Of a stretch of DNA of 64,000 nucleotides, positions 11,935 to 24,200 are shown in pieces. Each line of letters begins with the position of its first letter. Within the stretch, counting starts at the first letter, position 1. The translations under genes and the position numbers were made by a program. A model generated the notes under the pieces. It was not told the origin of the DNA and ran no database searches. It was given only the letters and a program-made list of their open reading frames with translations. The stretch is from Juglans regia (lineage: Eukaryota > Streptophyta > Magnoliopsida > Fagales > Juglandaceae): assembly GCF_001411555.2 (NCBI RefSeq), contig NC_049901.1:28701555-28765554 (forward strand), given 5' to 3'.

Positions 11935-14275
11935 CACTTGGGGTCGTGATAAAACTTTTTCTTTGAAAACACTTTTTGAAAATGCTTCTTCCCCAAATGC
12001 ATGTGACATGAGACTTAAACATGCTTACTTATACTTGACATATGACCTATGAAATGTCATGCATGAAACAACCAAGCATAACATATTCATTTCATATCAT
12101 GATAACATAAACCATAAGAGATATCAAAACATATAATCATATACGAATATTAACCAAGAGTAAGTTGAGTATATACTTACAAAATTCTCGTAAAGTAATA
12201 CTAGCAAGCTATAAATCTTAACATACCATATTAGAAAGAGCATCCAGAACCCTATCTCATGTTCTTGAGTGTGTGTGGATTTCTAGGGCATCACTTGGTC
12301 TTAAACCATTCAGCCTCTAGGGTTTTTAGGTTAAAACCCCCTTCATTTCACTCATAAGGTAAAACAAAACCTAAGGTAGGCAAGAATACATGTGATGGTC
12401 GAAACATGGAGGACGAACTCCTCCTTCACTATTCGGCCTCAAGGGTTTTTCTTGAAAACCCTAAGTTATTTCCAAGAAAATGGTAGAAAGTGTGCGTGTT
12501 TTATCTTTCTCAAGGTCTAGTGAGATTTGAATCTCATTTTGGGATTGAGAAAAGACTTGTGCATGTGCAAGACTAAGGAGAAACCGATCCTTACCTTGCT
12601 AATCTTTGGTAGTGCTAAAATCCCTTCACTTGCAAGGATCCTCCTTGTTTGGTTGGAAAGAAAACACAAGAAAATGAGGGACCTTTCAAAGGAACATGGG
12701 AGAGTTGTGTGGAGAGAATGGAGGCTCATGCAAATCCAAAAAATGGCAAGGGACAAGCCCCTAGGCATGAACCCTTCTCTTTATATATGAGACCCTTCAC
12801 TTTCGTCCTTGGTTGCATCCAAAAACCCTTGCATGGATGACAAGTGGCAAGGTTTCATCTTCTCCCACTCTCTATTGCTGAAATGCCTCTTGGAGTTCTC
12901 CACTTGGATTGCATTGGGAAGGGACATTCTTGGGAGGTGGTGTGTAGGACTTTTCTCCTAGGCCAAAATCCCCTTTTTCCCTTTTATGTCATTCATTTCC
13001 TTAAACAAGTAAATATATTTTCAAGGGTAGCTTGGTAAAACCATACATGCCTTTTCCTATTCCCAACAAGTAACTCTTGGCATGGAATCAAGTGGCATTG
13101 GGCTTGTGCCATAGCCCTAGCCGTCCTCTCCATTTCCTTTCCCAAGATGTTCCTTCATCTTCCAAGTGTTGCTTCCCTAGGTGAACTTTCATATACCATT
13201 GGCCCAAAATGCACTAAGTGACAAGTGGCAAGTGGCAAGTGAATGGAATGCTTAGGAGTGTGCTAGCCGAAACCCTACGGGCAAACTTGTCCTTGATACA
13301 AAATTCTCTTCACAAAATCTTCTAGAAACTTGGTAAATGCTTGACACATGGCAAAAGCTAGCTAAATTCTAAATCTCAAAGGCCTCCCTTCAGTTCCCTA
13401 TGTGGAACTTCTAGAAAAGCTCCATTTCACTTCCCTAGGCTCCCTTTTCCAAGAAATCTACCTAGGAACTTGAATTCTAGACAAAAGAACAATGGGCTAT
13501 GCATGTAAGCCCATCTTGGTGCCTTCCTACACCTCTCTTTCCCCCTTAACCCACTTTCAAGACTAGGTTCAAGGTGTAACATTCTCATGGCACATGGCAC
13601 TAGTAACTTAGAATTGGATCATGGGCCTAAACCATTGGACCTAAGTTTCCAAATAGGGCCGAAATTCCAAAATAAACTAGGGCCACTCCCCTCTTGGGCT
13701 CAAGTTACTACATAAAAGGTTCTAAGGCCTTCCAAAGTAACTAAGGCTCCTAAAATGCCATGGCAACCTAGAACAAATTCTAAGGGCCAAGCCTAGACAA
13801 AACTTGGGTCATCACAACTGGTGCATGCCAATGTTGGACGGCAGCGGACAGAGGGAACGAGAGGCATGACTACGTCGAGAAGAGGTGGGCGGCGCCATGG
13901 CTGAGGAAGAAGAAAGAAGAAGCAAGAGAAAGAAGGAGAAGAAAGGGGGATGAGGTGCTAGGAAGGGGGAGAAACAAAAGGAACTAGGGCTTTTCTTTCC
14001 TGTGGTCAAAACGCACAGCATAGGACAAAGGGGCTGGGCTCCCACTCAAGTGCATGGACTGGGCCCAAATCTCACACACCCAACGGCCCAAAACAAATAA
14101 ACCACACCCAAAATACTACACACAATCCACTACACAACAAAGGCCCAACCAAAATTAAAATACAAGGTAAAATAAAATAAAATAGAATACACATCAACCA
14201 TGACAATAATAAAATAAAATAACACAAACAATAATAATAATAATAAATAAAGCACATAAAACTGGGGATCTCACA

Positions 14276-14546
14276 TACAGTACTTTTTGCTCTTCAGTGC
14301 AACCGCTGATCTCGAAGGTTCTTTCGAAATCTAGTAGCCATTTATAAGCTATTGGGGTCCTTCCGTTGCTAGGAAGTTGGGAAATCTGTAAATCAAGAAT
14401 TTCTCATATGCGTAGCCCCTAATCTCCGCTCTTTCTTGCCTTTCTACTTGGTGCTACTACTATTGTTGCTTCATTGTTTCCATCATTTGGTTAATCGCGT
14501 CTGCCAAAACATGTCTGTCATCTGATAAGGGATCTTGCTCCTTGTG
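14276..14546 (-). pseudogene. Ty3/gypsy gag, N-terminal fragment
   Basis: On the minus strand this gives an acidic, Met/Gln-rich leader, then text resembling the start of the gag capsid domain, with stops. It joins at its far end to the fragment at 762-1411 once the LTR at 1412-14275 is removed; the TACTG/TACAG duplication marks the junction. The upstream side joins 16753 after removal of the LTR at 14547. Confidence 0.55.
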
Positions 14547-15357
14547 TGTGGCGCCCCCGATTCCCATGTAAGGAAACACGGGAATCGAGACGCCAGGATG
14601 ATGACAACACGGTCACACATCCCAACGAAACGTGCCCAAGTGTGTGTACAAGCGACATTGTACAACAACAACGCAGCGGATTAGTCAAATAAGTACCAGA
14701 ATTTTAATACAAGTAAACATCAGTAAAAGGGTTTACAAAATTATACAGTCATCCCAAAATAAAGTTTAACACATGTCCCGAAAATACAAAAGGGTAAAAT
14801 AAATAACAAGCTAGTGATCCCAGATCACTCCTCGGGCGGAGCCGTCTCCTCAGGCTCACCCTCCTCCTCCTCATCTACAACAAACTCTGCGTTACCACAG
14901 AATGGTACCGCAGGTAAGTATAACCCAAAAATAATCTCAGGAATAAAATGCATTTAATGCAACCAACATGCATGCATATGATGAAATATATATTTTTCCT
15001 CAAAACATCATTTTCCCCGAAAATGATTAATTTTCCAACACACGCCAAAATCCCATTTGGCCCAAAAATAATCCGTAAAATATTTTCCCAGAAAATGAAT
15101 TACACAAAATCCAACACACGCTATTTTCCCAGAAAATAGTCCATTTTTAATGTATGCACCATGATCTCCCCTATGGGTCATCCGCACACCCTGGCTTCGT
15201 AGCGATGCCCACTTTCGCACCCAACACGTTAGTGGGAAACATCCACTACACAACGAGCGATGCCTAGTTCCGCGCCCAGCGCGTACATAACCAAGCATCC
15301 TCTAGTCCCCGCCAGCAGAAGGACCACGGAGTCGGCACGAATCTCTCGTCCGATCCC

Positions 15358-15450
15358 ATTGTCGCCCAGTGACAATCCAGGGGACGTTACTCAGTTTATT
15401 CCGCTCCCGAGTAACCAGAGGAGCTCCACCGAGATAATGCCCCATCTCGG
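15358..15450 (-). other. Conserved LTR hairpin block
   Basis: Hairpin A is ATTGTC-N7-GACAAT (15358-15376). The middle hairpin is GTTACTC/GAGTAAC (15386-15392 with 15409-15415). Hairpin C is CCGAGAT-N8-ATCTCGG (15429-15450). All three stems are perfect here although their sequences differ from other copies. Confidence 0.65.
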
Positions 15451-16365
15451 CTTGGGGTTCGTGATACACATGCACCCAAAAAATCATTCACATGAAAACC
15501 CAATTTTCATAAACACATGAACATGAATGCAATACACAAAAACCCAGTTTTCCTTTACAAACATGATCATGCATGAAATAATGATATGCACATGTACCAA
15601 CACAAATCCACATTCCTCAATAACCAATAACTAATAACCAATCCAATCCAATCAAACCAACAACTCCAATCACAAATCCATCCGACCCCCGAACTCCTCG
15701 GACTCAGTCCGGCATGTCAAACAAATACAGTGAAATGCGTTAGTGCAAAAATACATTAAATTCACAAGAATTCTTTGGAGAAATACTTACAGCGCTATAT
15801 GATAATTTCCGGAGGATCACGAAGCTGAAAAAGGCGATGTCTGAGCAACACCACAGTGTAAAATACACTGTGGCCGTGGGTCACAAATACCCACTTTTCA
15901 ACGGAGACAAACGAAAACCCCAAAATGATAGGGTAGGGCCTAGAGAGGTCGGTGAAGCCAATGGTAGTGGCGGTTTGCCGTGGGTGGCGGCGCAAGGGGT
16001 GGTTTTAGGCCAAAAATTCCGAAATCGGAGATGGACTTGGTTGTGCTTCACCGGTGACGGATCGGAGCCGGGGTTGGGCCCATTGGGTTGCCAAGAGGTA
16101 GGGGATGAAGTGGTAGGAAGATGGTGGCAAATGGTGGCGCGACGGCGGCGCAGCGGCGGAAAGAATGCCGCGGCTTAAAGGGCTGCGTGGAGGAGAACGG
16201 TGGCGCGGATGGAGGTGGGAATGGAGGGGTGGCGTCGCCGGCGGCAGGGGAAGACGGTGGGCCAGGCGGTGTCGACCACCGCCGGCTCACGACGGCACTG
16301 GGTGGGGGAACGAAAAACGGATGGAAGAGAGGAGAGAGAGATCGCGCGCGGGAAAGGAAAACACT

Positions 16366-16412
16366 GGGAGAAGAAAAAGAAAAGAAAGAAAAGAAAAGGA
16401 GGAAAAGAAAAA
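16366..16412 (-). repeat. 47-nt purine tract in LTR
   Basis: Only A and G across 47 nt, at the same relative place as the tract at 10173-10249 in a different LTR family. Confidence 0.65.
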
Positions 16413-16752
16413 TAGGGGAAAAGAAATGAGGTCCAATCCTCATAACTTGGGTCACGAAAATGATCCAACGGAAACGATTTTAAAACCACAAATTAAATAA
16501 AATAATTTAAACGTAATGGTAAAGTCAAATTGAAATAATTAAATCTCACAATAATTAATTAAATATGAAAAGCAGTTTAAATGCACAACAATAAATAAAT
16601 ATTAAGAAAGCACATAAAATATTAATTTTCCCCAATTAAAAATCCTAAAAATAATCCAATTAAAATTCAATAATTTTAAAATAAGAGAATAAATTTTTGA
16701 ATAAATAAAAATAATCCATCAATAAAAATACACTAAAATACGGGATGTTACA

Positions 16753-16949
16753 TTGTGGGTACAAGAGCCTTCAACATTACTTTCCCGCCTTTCACGCACC
16801 ACCTATCCTTAATCTTCCAACTCCTGAGATGCACATGCATCAGACCGAACTGCAATCTTCAAGATTCAAGCCTATTCAAGCTAAAGATTCAAACCTACAA
16901 TCTGGCAAAACATTCCTAAGGATATGTGATTTTACCCAGAGACATAATT
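16753..16949 (-). other. 5' leader of the minus-strand gypsy element
   Basis: Lies between the primer site and the gag fragments once the LTR at 14547 is removed. It shows no clear coding region; the short open frame on the plus strand is not supported. Confidence 0.45.
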
Positions 16950-16961
16950 GCTCTGATACCA
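16950..16961 (-). other. Primer binding site, tRNA-iMet type
   Basis: On the minus strand it reads TGGTATCAGAGC, the usual complement of the plant initiator-Met tRNA 3' end. It stands 5 nt from the LTR edge at 16967, showing that the LTR is on the right and the element runs leftward. Confidence 0.8.
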
Positions 16962-16966
16962 CCCTA

Positions 16967-19900
16967 TGATGGCCCCAACCTCCGCTTGGGATGGAATGAA
17001 GAATTGGAGTGCCAGTACATGAAACACAACGTTACATACCCCCATTCATGGAAGTTAATATATATTGCATCCTAGTATGCAATTAGCTGTATGCAATAAT
17101 TGCATCATAAATAAGGGTGATAAAAATTAATTGATGCCAGAATGAACTAAATATCACAATGATTTATAAACCATAAATAGGTACTTTCTCACTTAAGAGG
17201 TCCATTTAAGTTCAACATAATGTGGGAGATAGAATCTCCATAAATTAGAATCTACATAATTAGACTAATTCTTGCATCCACTCTGTAGTATATAGAGTCA
17301 TTGCTACGAAAGTTAAAATCAAGTCTAGCATCCTCTCCATATCAAGCTCCTCCTTGACCATCTGAAGCCAACTGTTCATCTTGTTCGTCGAATGCTAGTC
17401 CTGACACAACTTCTACCATTTCAGGAGGAATGATAGTGGATCCACACGGGTGAAATTTACTTGAAATCTAAGTAAGTTAAATAACCAACTTGCACAGAGA
17501 TAAGATATGCATGATTAATTGTAAATATGAGATGCATGAGATGCAAAAAAATCCATATTTGTCTCTCATTCATATTCCTCAACATTTTCTTCAGAAAAAA
17601 TTTAATGCACATTCTTTTTCAGAGAACATTTTTCACTTTCTCATTTAAAAAAACCAACATTTCGAAAGAGAACATTTCATACCTCATTGCTTTAAAAAAC
17701 ATAACATATCATCGTTATTAAAGCCATCATTAACATAACATAACGTATGGTATCATCACAGCTCCCCTATATACACTGTGAGTACCTGCCCGTGACTTAC
17801 AACTAATGTTGAAACTACATCTTTTGTCTACAGACATCGTAACCCAATTCATTGATCATAACATTTCATCATAACATAACATCATAACGTATGCACCCAC
17901 CAACATTAGGTGCCATAAACGACTTCACTCCGGCATTCTTTAAAAGGAATCCATTCGAAACCCGTTGATGGTTCTTTGTCAACCCATGGGTTACCACCCA
18001 TTTTTTACTCACTTTAGAGTGGACAAAGGAGTTTCACTAGGATAATTCCCCATACTAGCCTTTGGGGTTGTGAAAAAATTTATTTTCATGCTATGCTTGA
18101 AAAATGTATTTCATGACATGTGCATATATAGTAAACTTTATGTGAAGATGACATTTATATATGCAATATGCTAAAATGGTGAAAATTTCACTTCATGTAA
18201 GCTAGTAATCAAATACTCAATAATGTATCATACGATGTTTCATGCTCAAAATGACATTTATAATATGAATGTGGTGTTTATACAAGAATCATAAATAAAT
18301 TATGTAAGAGTAAGTTAGAAGCTAACTTACAAACTTTTTTGAAGGCTTGGATAATTGGTGCGGCAGTAATAAAAGTTATCCTAAGTGAGAAATTACATAC
18401 CTAAGGAAGATGTTCATAATCAAAAGGGTTCACCAATCAGTATTTAAAAAATTGCCCCTATACTTTGCAAAATTGCCACTAAGGCCCTAGATTTTTACTA
18501 TTTGCATTTTGGCTTTCACCAAACTTCACAAACATCATATCATCTATGTTCTAAATTCATATATGAGCTTAGAATAACAAGAATCAATCCACAATTATGT
18601 CAAAATCAATCAACCCGTGGCATGCATCTTCATGGGCCTATATCTCATTTCAAACTTATAGCTCCTATGCATGCATGTGTGATCAATTTTCATCAAATAT
18701 AAATCCACAAAACTGATCTTGGAACATGTTTACAACTTAGAATAATACCACTTGAGTTCATCCCAACACTTAGGCATTGAATAACACCAAATCATCCAGA
18801 AACCTTCAAACCGTGTGTATGCATGATATTTCAAGCTTCGCTTTGTCAATGCAAGTTTTAAAGCCTAAAGAAATCATGCATTTCAATGCCTAACATGATA
18901 ATAATTTGTTCCTAAAGGTTCATAAGGCCATCCTTGAGGAAATAGAACATGATATGCCAAGATCATTCTCATTCAAGTGTGAATCGAATGCTAGATGATC
19001 AACACAAGATATTGGAATAAACCTATCATGACATGTTGTTTTCTCCCAATTCAAAGTTTCAATAAATATCCCAAGACATTAGTAAACCTTATAAAATCAT
19101 ATCAAGACTTGTCATAGGTAAATGTTTGTCCCAAAAAAATTTATTCAAGAAAAACTCCAAATCTGAACCAATACGCAACACCTTGAGTAAAACCTTTTAT
19201 AAATCAATCAGATTCTCATTCTCATGCCATGATTAAAATTCTAACATGTTAATATAACACCCAACAAGAGATAAGGCAAGAATAGTTACAAAAGTTGTGG
19301 CCCTTTGAATGCTTTGCTCTCAAGAACACCAAAGGAAAACTAGAGAGAGTTGTGTGAAGAAGTGAAGGGATGAGGGGAGGTATTTATTGGACTCAATGGA
19401 GGGTGAGAGACAAGGGGAGCGTTGGTTTTGGCTCCAAGGAAGTAAATGTGATTGGTGTGTGTGGGAGGGGGTGTTTTGATTGCGTTTTCAGCTTTGTGTC
19501 ATGGCTTGGTCAACTGAATAATGACCTGAATCTTCATGATTGAGCCTTGGAAAGGAGGTAGAAGAAGCCCATAGGTGCGGTGGGCTGCATTGGTGTAGAA
19601 AAATAAAACAAAAATCCACAAAGAAATCAAACCATGACCAATGATTTTGGGATCCTTCAAAGTTGTCCAGTGTGTTTATCTCCTTTTGTCCCATCCTCTT
19701 CATCTGATTTGGGGGCATCATGACCACCATTTGAAGCCTTTTTTAGGCAAGGAATAGAGGCATGAGTGGCTGCCAAGTGATCATGCACAAGCTGAAAATA
19801 AAAGAGGTAAAAAAGAGGGGTGGTTCAACCAAGTGGTTCATGTGAGTGCCTCTCTTTGAGCCAATTGGTTGGGCTGCCTTGGGGAGGTAATTGGGTAACC

Positions 19901-21049
19901 ATTCACTCGAGTGCTTTGAATCACTTCCAAGGGGAAAAATGATAAGGGAGGTGGCATGGGGAAGTGAGGCAATTAGGTGCAGAAAATCTTTGAAGAAACA
20001 AGATGCAGCCGATTTCAATTTAACTATCTTCCTAGGTGAATAGTTGAGTTTTGTCTTTTATTTCTTGGAACCATTTTGCCCCTTGCTAGGTTTGATTCTA
20101 GGTGATATCATGAGGTTTGATTGGTACAGAAATCAACTTGAAAAGTGGTTGAAGAGGCGTGGGTTTTGAGGCTGGTTTGATGATGTGGTGCATGGTGGTG
20201 CACCAAGGGTGCCGATTGGTGGTTGTGTTGGCATGGGTTGGGTTAAGCCTAACCTTCTAGTGTTGTCTAATAATGATGAAAAAAAATTAAAAAATTAAAA
20301 AATATCAAATCATAAATGTGAAGAAAAATAATTTAAAGAAAACTTTACAAAAATCATGGTGTGCGTTACTATTCATGTGTGAGATGAGTAGCTTTGGAGT
20401 GGGTTATTATATGGACCTTATGTCCATATTTGTGGGGCCTATCCATGGACTCAAAGGCCTACTAGGTTGGGTCATAATTTTAGATGTTTCTTAGGTTGGG
20501 CCAAAGGCCTTTACTCTTACCAAGTTAGGCCCAATGGCTTTATTTCCTTTACATTGGGCCTATTTTCTAGTGTTATCCAAGAAAGGCTTAAAACTTTATA
20601 TCTCCCAAGTTCGGCTTAAGGACTATTAACATCTTATCGTTAGCTCATCACATCCTTAGTGAATTAGCCTAAAGTCTTATGTTCATCATGTAGGGCATAA
20701 AGTCTTATGTACATCAAGTAGAGCCTAAAGTCTTATTTCTCCCAAGTTAGGCCTAAGGTCTTTGTGTCTATCGTTAGCCCATCTCATCTTAGTAAACTAG
20801 GGCCCTTATTAAACCATTCTTGGGCCTTCTCTAAATCCATCCAGCATTTAACCGAATAGGTTAGCCCATCAACATTCCATGTCTCATTCTTCTATTGGCC
20901 TCTTGGCACTTACCTCTAAGTTAATAAAGCACTAAAATCTTCTAAAAATACTAGCTAAATTGATAATGTATGCTCCTTTGCCAATTCAAACTCCAATTTC
21001 TTCTCTTCAAAAATCACAACTTATACTAGCTAGGATCATGGGTGTTACA
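16967..21049 (-). mobile_element. 5' LTR (4.08 kb) of the minus-strand gypsy element
   Basis: Starts TGATGGCCCC beside the primer site and ends GGTGTTACA at 21049, where plus-strand integrase sequence begins. It is the one giant LTR here still attached to an internal region, so it fixes the sense direction for the family: starts TGTAAC, ends GGGGCNNCA. The outer flank is CTGAT; its partner would be at the element's other end, left of the window. Contains the hairpin block at 17964-18058 and otherwise AT-rich text with no credible gene. Confidence 0.8.
17964..18058 (-). other. Conserved LTR hairpin block
   Basis: Hairpin A is GTTGAT-N8-GTCAAC with one T-G pair (17964-17983). Hairpin C is CTAGGAT-N8-ATACTAG with one mismatch (18037-18058). 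The middle pair is weak (CCAC/GTGG). A further hairpin TCACAG-N14-CTGTGA lies at 17756-17781. Confidence 0.55.
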
Positions 21050-21246
21050 CTGATTGTTGAAATATTTGACGTTTGGGGTATTGATTTAATGGGTCCCTTC
21101 CCTAATTCATTTGGAAACCTTTACATCCTTGTTGGAGTGGAGTATGTGTCTAAGTGGGTAGAGTTTGTTTCTTGTAGAAGTAATGATCATAAAATTGTCC
21201 CCAAATTCTTAAGGTAAAATATTTTTGCATGTTTTGGCACACCACA
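21050..21246 (+). pseudogene. Ty3/gypsy integrase, piece 1 (Athila-like)
   Basis: Encodes the start of an integrase catalytic core: a WGIDLMGPF motif with the first catalytic Asp, then a YVSKWVE stretch. There is an in-frame stop at 21215-21217. Cut on the left by the LTR ending at 21049 and on the right by the LTR beginning at 21247. It continues at 25660, where the second Asp region lies. Sequence style is that of the Athila lineage of Ty3/gypsy elements. Non-functional. Confidence 0.8.
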
Positions 21247-24200
21247 TGTAACAGCCCGCTAGAAATTCATTGGTGGAATTTCTATTGACTTTAGGAATCT
21301 CGTGAAAACCCCATAAGTTTTTACGAATCGACCAATCGCATAGGTTTTGGTCTGTCAACATAGTCAGTGTTATCACTCACTATGGTGCTAGAAATATAAG
21401 TTTTATTTATTTGAGGTGGTTAGAAGTGTCAGAATGCACTATGGTCCACGCCATTAGACTCAGTGGATTATTTAGGATTTTATGGTGCGATAGCCTATTT
21501 TCATAATTCCGGACGAAACGTCTATTGGAAATTGTGAAATTATTTTTATGGGCACTTCGAGATTGAATTTCGGTAAAATATTTTTACTGTAGGTTAATAT
21601 GAATATTTAGGAATTTTTAGTGCAAAGTTTAAGATTCACTTTTTCGGAGTAAATAGTAACCTCGATAAGCGCACTAATTGCAGTGTTTCAAAATTACAGT
21701 GTGGAATGTCCAAATTAGTTTAGAGAAGTTTTATTTGGACACTTGGCAAGATCTTAGTCACACTTAGTGAATAATTTTAGACACTTGGTACCATGAGGAA
21801 CGTTTGTTGGATTTGAAGGAATCAAGGTGTGAGATCATGTCACTTAAGCAAAACTTTGTTTCATCTACTCAACCAAATGGTGGCAGACCAAAAAAGGTTT
21901 CAATCCTAGTGAAACCCTAAATGGTGAGAATCCAATTGAAAGCCCAAAAGCTTGGTGGAAACCGAAACCCTAAACGGCTTCCCAAACCCAAAAGTTGGCC
22001 TTCAAACCTTTTCTAATCCGATTTCTAGCATTGTGTTTAATCACTTGATTAAATCACTTCCACATGCTATTAATCCTTCAAATTTGTGTTAGAACATCAT
22101 TATCCAACCTTGTTAACCTTGAAAAATTGATTGGGCCAAGTGATATTGGATTTGGGCTTGATAGCAACCCAAACCCTCTTTAAACCCCAAAATTTAGGCC
22201 CATTCAGTTTAGGCCCATTAAGTCCCATGAAAGTGGTCACCATTAGCATTGCTTCATGGCTAAGTTTTGTACCCTCACTTGGCTGGCCAGATCTGTACAA
22301 GAAGGGCCTAGAAGGTTCTTCAAATACAAAGGTAAAAGGCCACCTCACTCTTTCACTCATACACTCTACCTTGAGAAAAGATCTTGGACAGATTTTTATG
22401 AGAAGAAAAGGCCAACACTCAACCTTTCCTTCAGTCATATCACTTCCCATAACTTGTGTAAGAGGCTCTTCAGTCCACTTCCCACGAAAAGCAACTCTCC
22501 TTTACACTTTTCCTTCATAGAACACAAAAGACACTCTCGGGCAGTTTTTCTTACCTCTTTTGAATGCCTGTTTCGAAGCTTTTGTAAGTGTTTCCTCGCA
22601 ATGTTTTCTTCATGAAAGTTGTTTATTTTGGAGTCTAGTTTACGTGGATATCTTATTTGTTCCATTTAGAGATCATTTGATTGCTCAAAATTTGTTTAGA
22701 CCCCAGAAAGATCATTCTAGGCGATAAACTGGAGAGTGTGTTATATTTTGGAGTTTTTGACCAAGCTAATGAATAGATCTTGGTCCGAAATTTTTATGGA
22801 GTACTTTTAACATGTGTATATGATTATTGGTTGAGGATTTGTTGCATGATTAAAAGTTTTGGTAAAATATTTTCTTAGATCTAGAAACTTAGAAACTGGA
22901 AGAGGAAAAACAGTTTCTGTTTTGAGAAAGTTTCAATCTTTTATGGTTTAATCTTATTCCAATGGCTTTGATATTTTTATTGCAAGATCCTAAGCATCTT
23001 ATATACATGTTATAATGTTATTTTGAAGATATTTGATGTTAGTTTCGAAGATATGAAATTTTATGCATTGAGATATTTGGTTAGGCCAAAGTGATGATGT
23101 TCTTGGCTAACTTTATGTTTTGGGTGATGTTTAACCATGTGATCTTGAGTTTGAAGCTTGGATCTGTTTTAGGACACCTTTGTAAACCATGTGACGTTTT
23201 GGTTTGAAGATCACATCTTTATAAATAAGTCATGGATCAAGAGGTTGATCAAAACAAGTTAGAAACAAAAATCTGTTTTGAACTTAGAAGAGAAACCAAA
23301 AAGTTCAAGTATGGTTTTAATGATTTTGATGACTTTTGTTCATGATTCAAAACATGATTATTCTTAGGAATATGTTATGAGTATAGTAGAAGAAAAATTT
23401 TGGTTTAATCATGAGTTTTGAGATTTGAAAGAATTAAAAAAAACATCAAAGGAAATAGCCTTTGTAAGTTTCGGCCCTATAGAGTTTTAATAGTTGTGTT
23501 TAGTTTTAAATTTTTCTGAATTGATATTTGAGTTTAGGACAAAATTTACATAAGGTATGTAAATTTTGGTGATTTTTGAAGTTATGATGCAAAATCTTTA
23601 AGATAGGGGCAAAATGGTCATTTTCCCACATGTAGAGGGTAAAATGGTAATTTTACTCTAAGTTGATATTTCTCCATATTCCTAATTGTTAGTGATTAAG
23701 TTCTAATTTTTAGAAATTACTACTTTCAGTTTCTCGTGATCACACTTGAGTTTTGTCTCGAAGCGCGAAGATCGAGGTAAGTTAGCTTTTAACTTACTAT
23801 CAGTTTAATGTGTATGAGTGATAAGTAAGGGAACTAAAGTGTATGTTTGCATGTTATCATATGTGTCATGCCAAGTCATTACATATTTATCTGTTACACA
23901 GAATTTATTCTGTCATGAATTATTCATCTATTACACACGATATTATGTCACGTATTGCTATACATTGCAAGTATGTCATGTTAAGTATGCCATATGTTAC
24001 ATGTATTTCATGTCACCTAATATTCATTGTCATATGTTACGCCATGTTAAGAAATGTTGTCTGTTATATGGTATGCCATGTTACGAAATGTTGCATGTTA
24101 CAAGTATGCCATGTTATTAAATGTTCTCTGTTACATTTATGTCTCAAGGTATGTCATGTCTGTCGTCTTAGTTCATGTCATGTTATGCTACGTCAAGACT

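Larger units (their letters stand above)
7856..13816 (-). mobile_element. Solo giant LTR (about 3.3 kb), interrupted by 7966-10594
   Basis: Left end TGTGGCGCCC, right end GTCATCACA. Flanks ACTAG and ACTGG give a 5-bp duplication with one mismatch. It is nested in the LTR that begins at 1412 and is itself split 110 bp from its left end by the 2.6-kb unit at 7966. It carries the conserved hairpin block at 11841-11934. A minus-strand TATA-like run lies near 12781-12788, a plausible LTR promoter. No retroelement protein was found inside. Confidence 0.8.
1412..14275 (-). mobile_element. Solo giant LTR (about 2.5 kb), interrupted twice
   Basis: Left end TGTGGTGCCC, right end GATCTCACA. Flanks are TACTG on the left and TACAG on the right, a 5-bp target duplication with one mismatch. 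Removing the insertions at 2056-6464 and 7856-13816 leaves about 2.48 kb, related to the LTR at 14547-16752: same left-end style, same hairpin block, same GC-rich plus purine-rich zone before an AT-rich right end. An internal stretch of about 0.3 kb is duplicated (near 6465-6770 and 6780-7030). No gag or pol inside, so it is a solo LTR rather than a complete element. Confidence 0.8.
14547..16752 (-). mobile_element. Solo giant LTR, 2.21 kb
   Basis: Left end TGTGGCGCCC, right end GGATGTTACA, exact duplication TTGTG (14542-14546 and 16753-16757). It sits in the gag/leader of the minus-strand gypsy element. Related to the interrupted LTR 1412-14275. Contains the hairpin block (15358-15450), a GC-rich zone (16.05-16.33 kb), a purine tract (16366-16412) and an AT-rich tail. 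Right end text matches that of 7966-10594. Confidence 0.9.
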
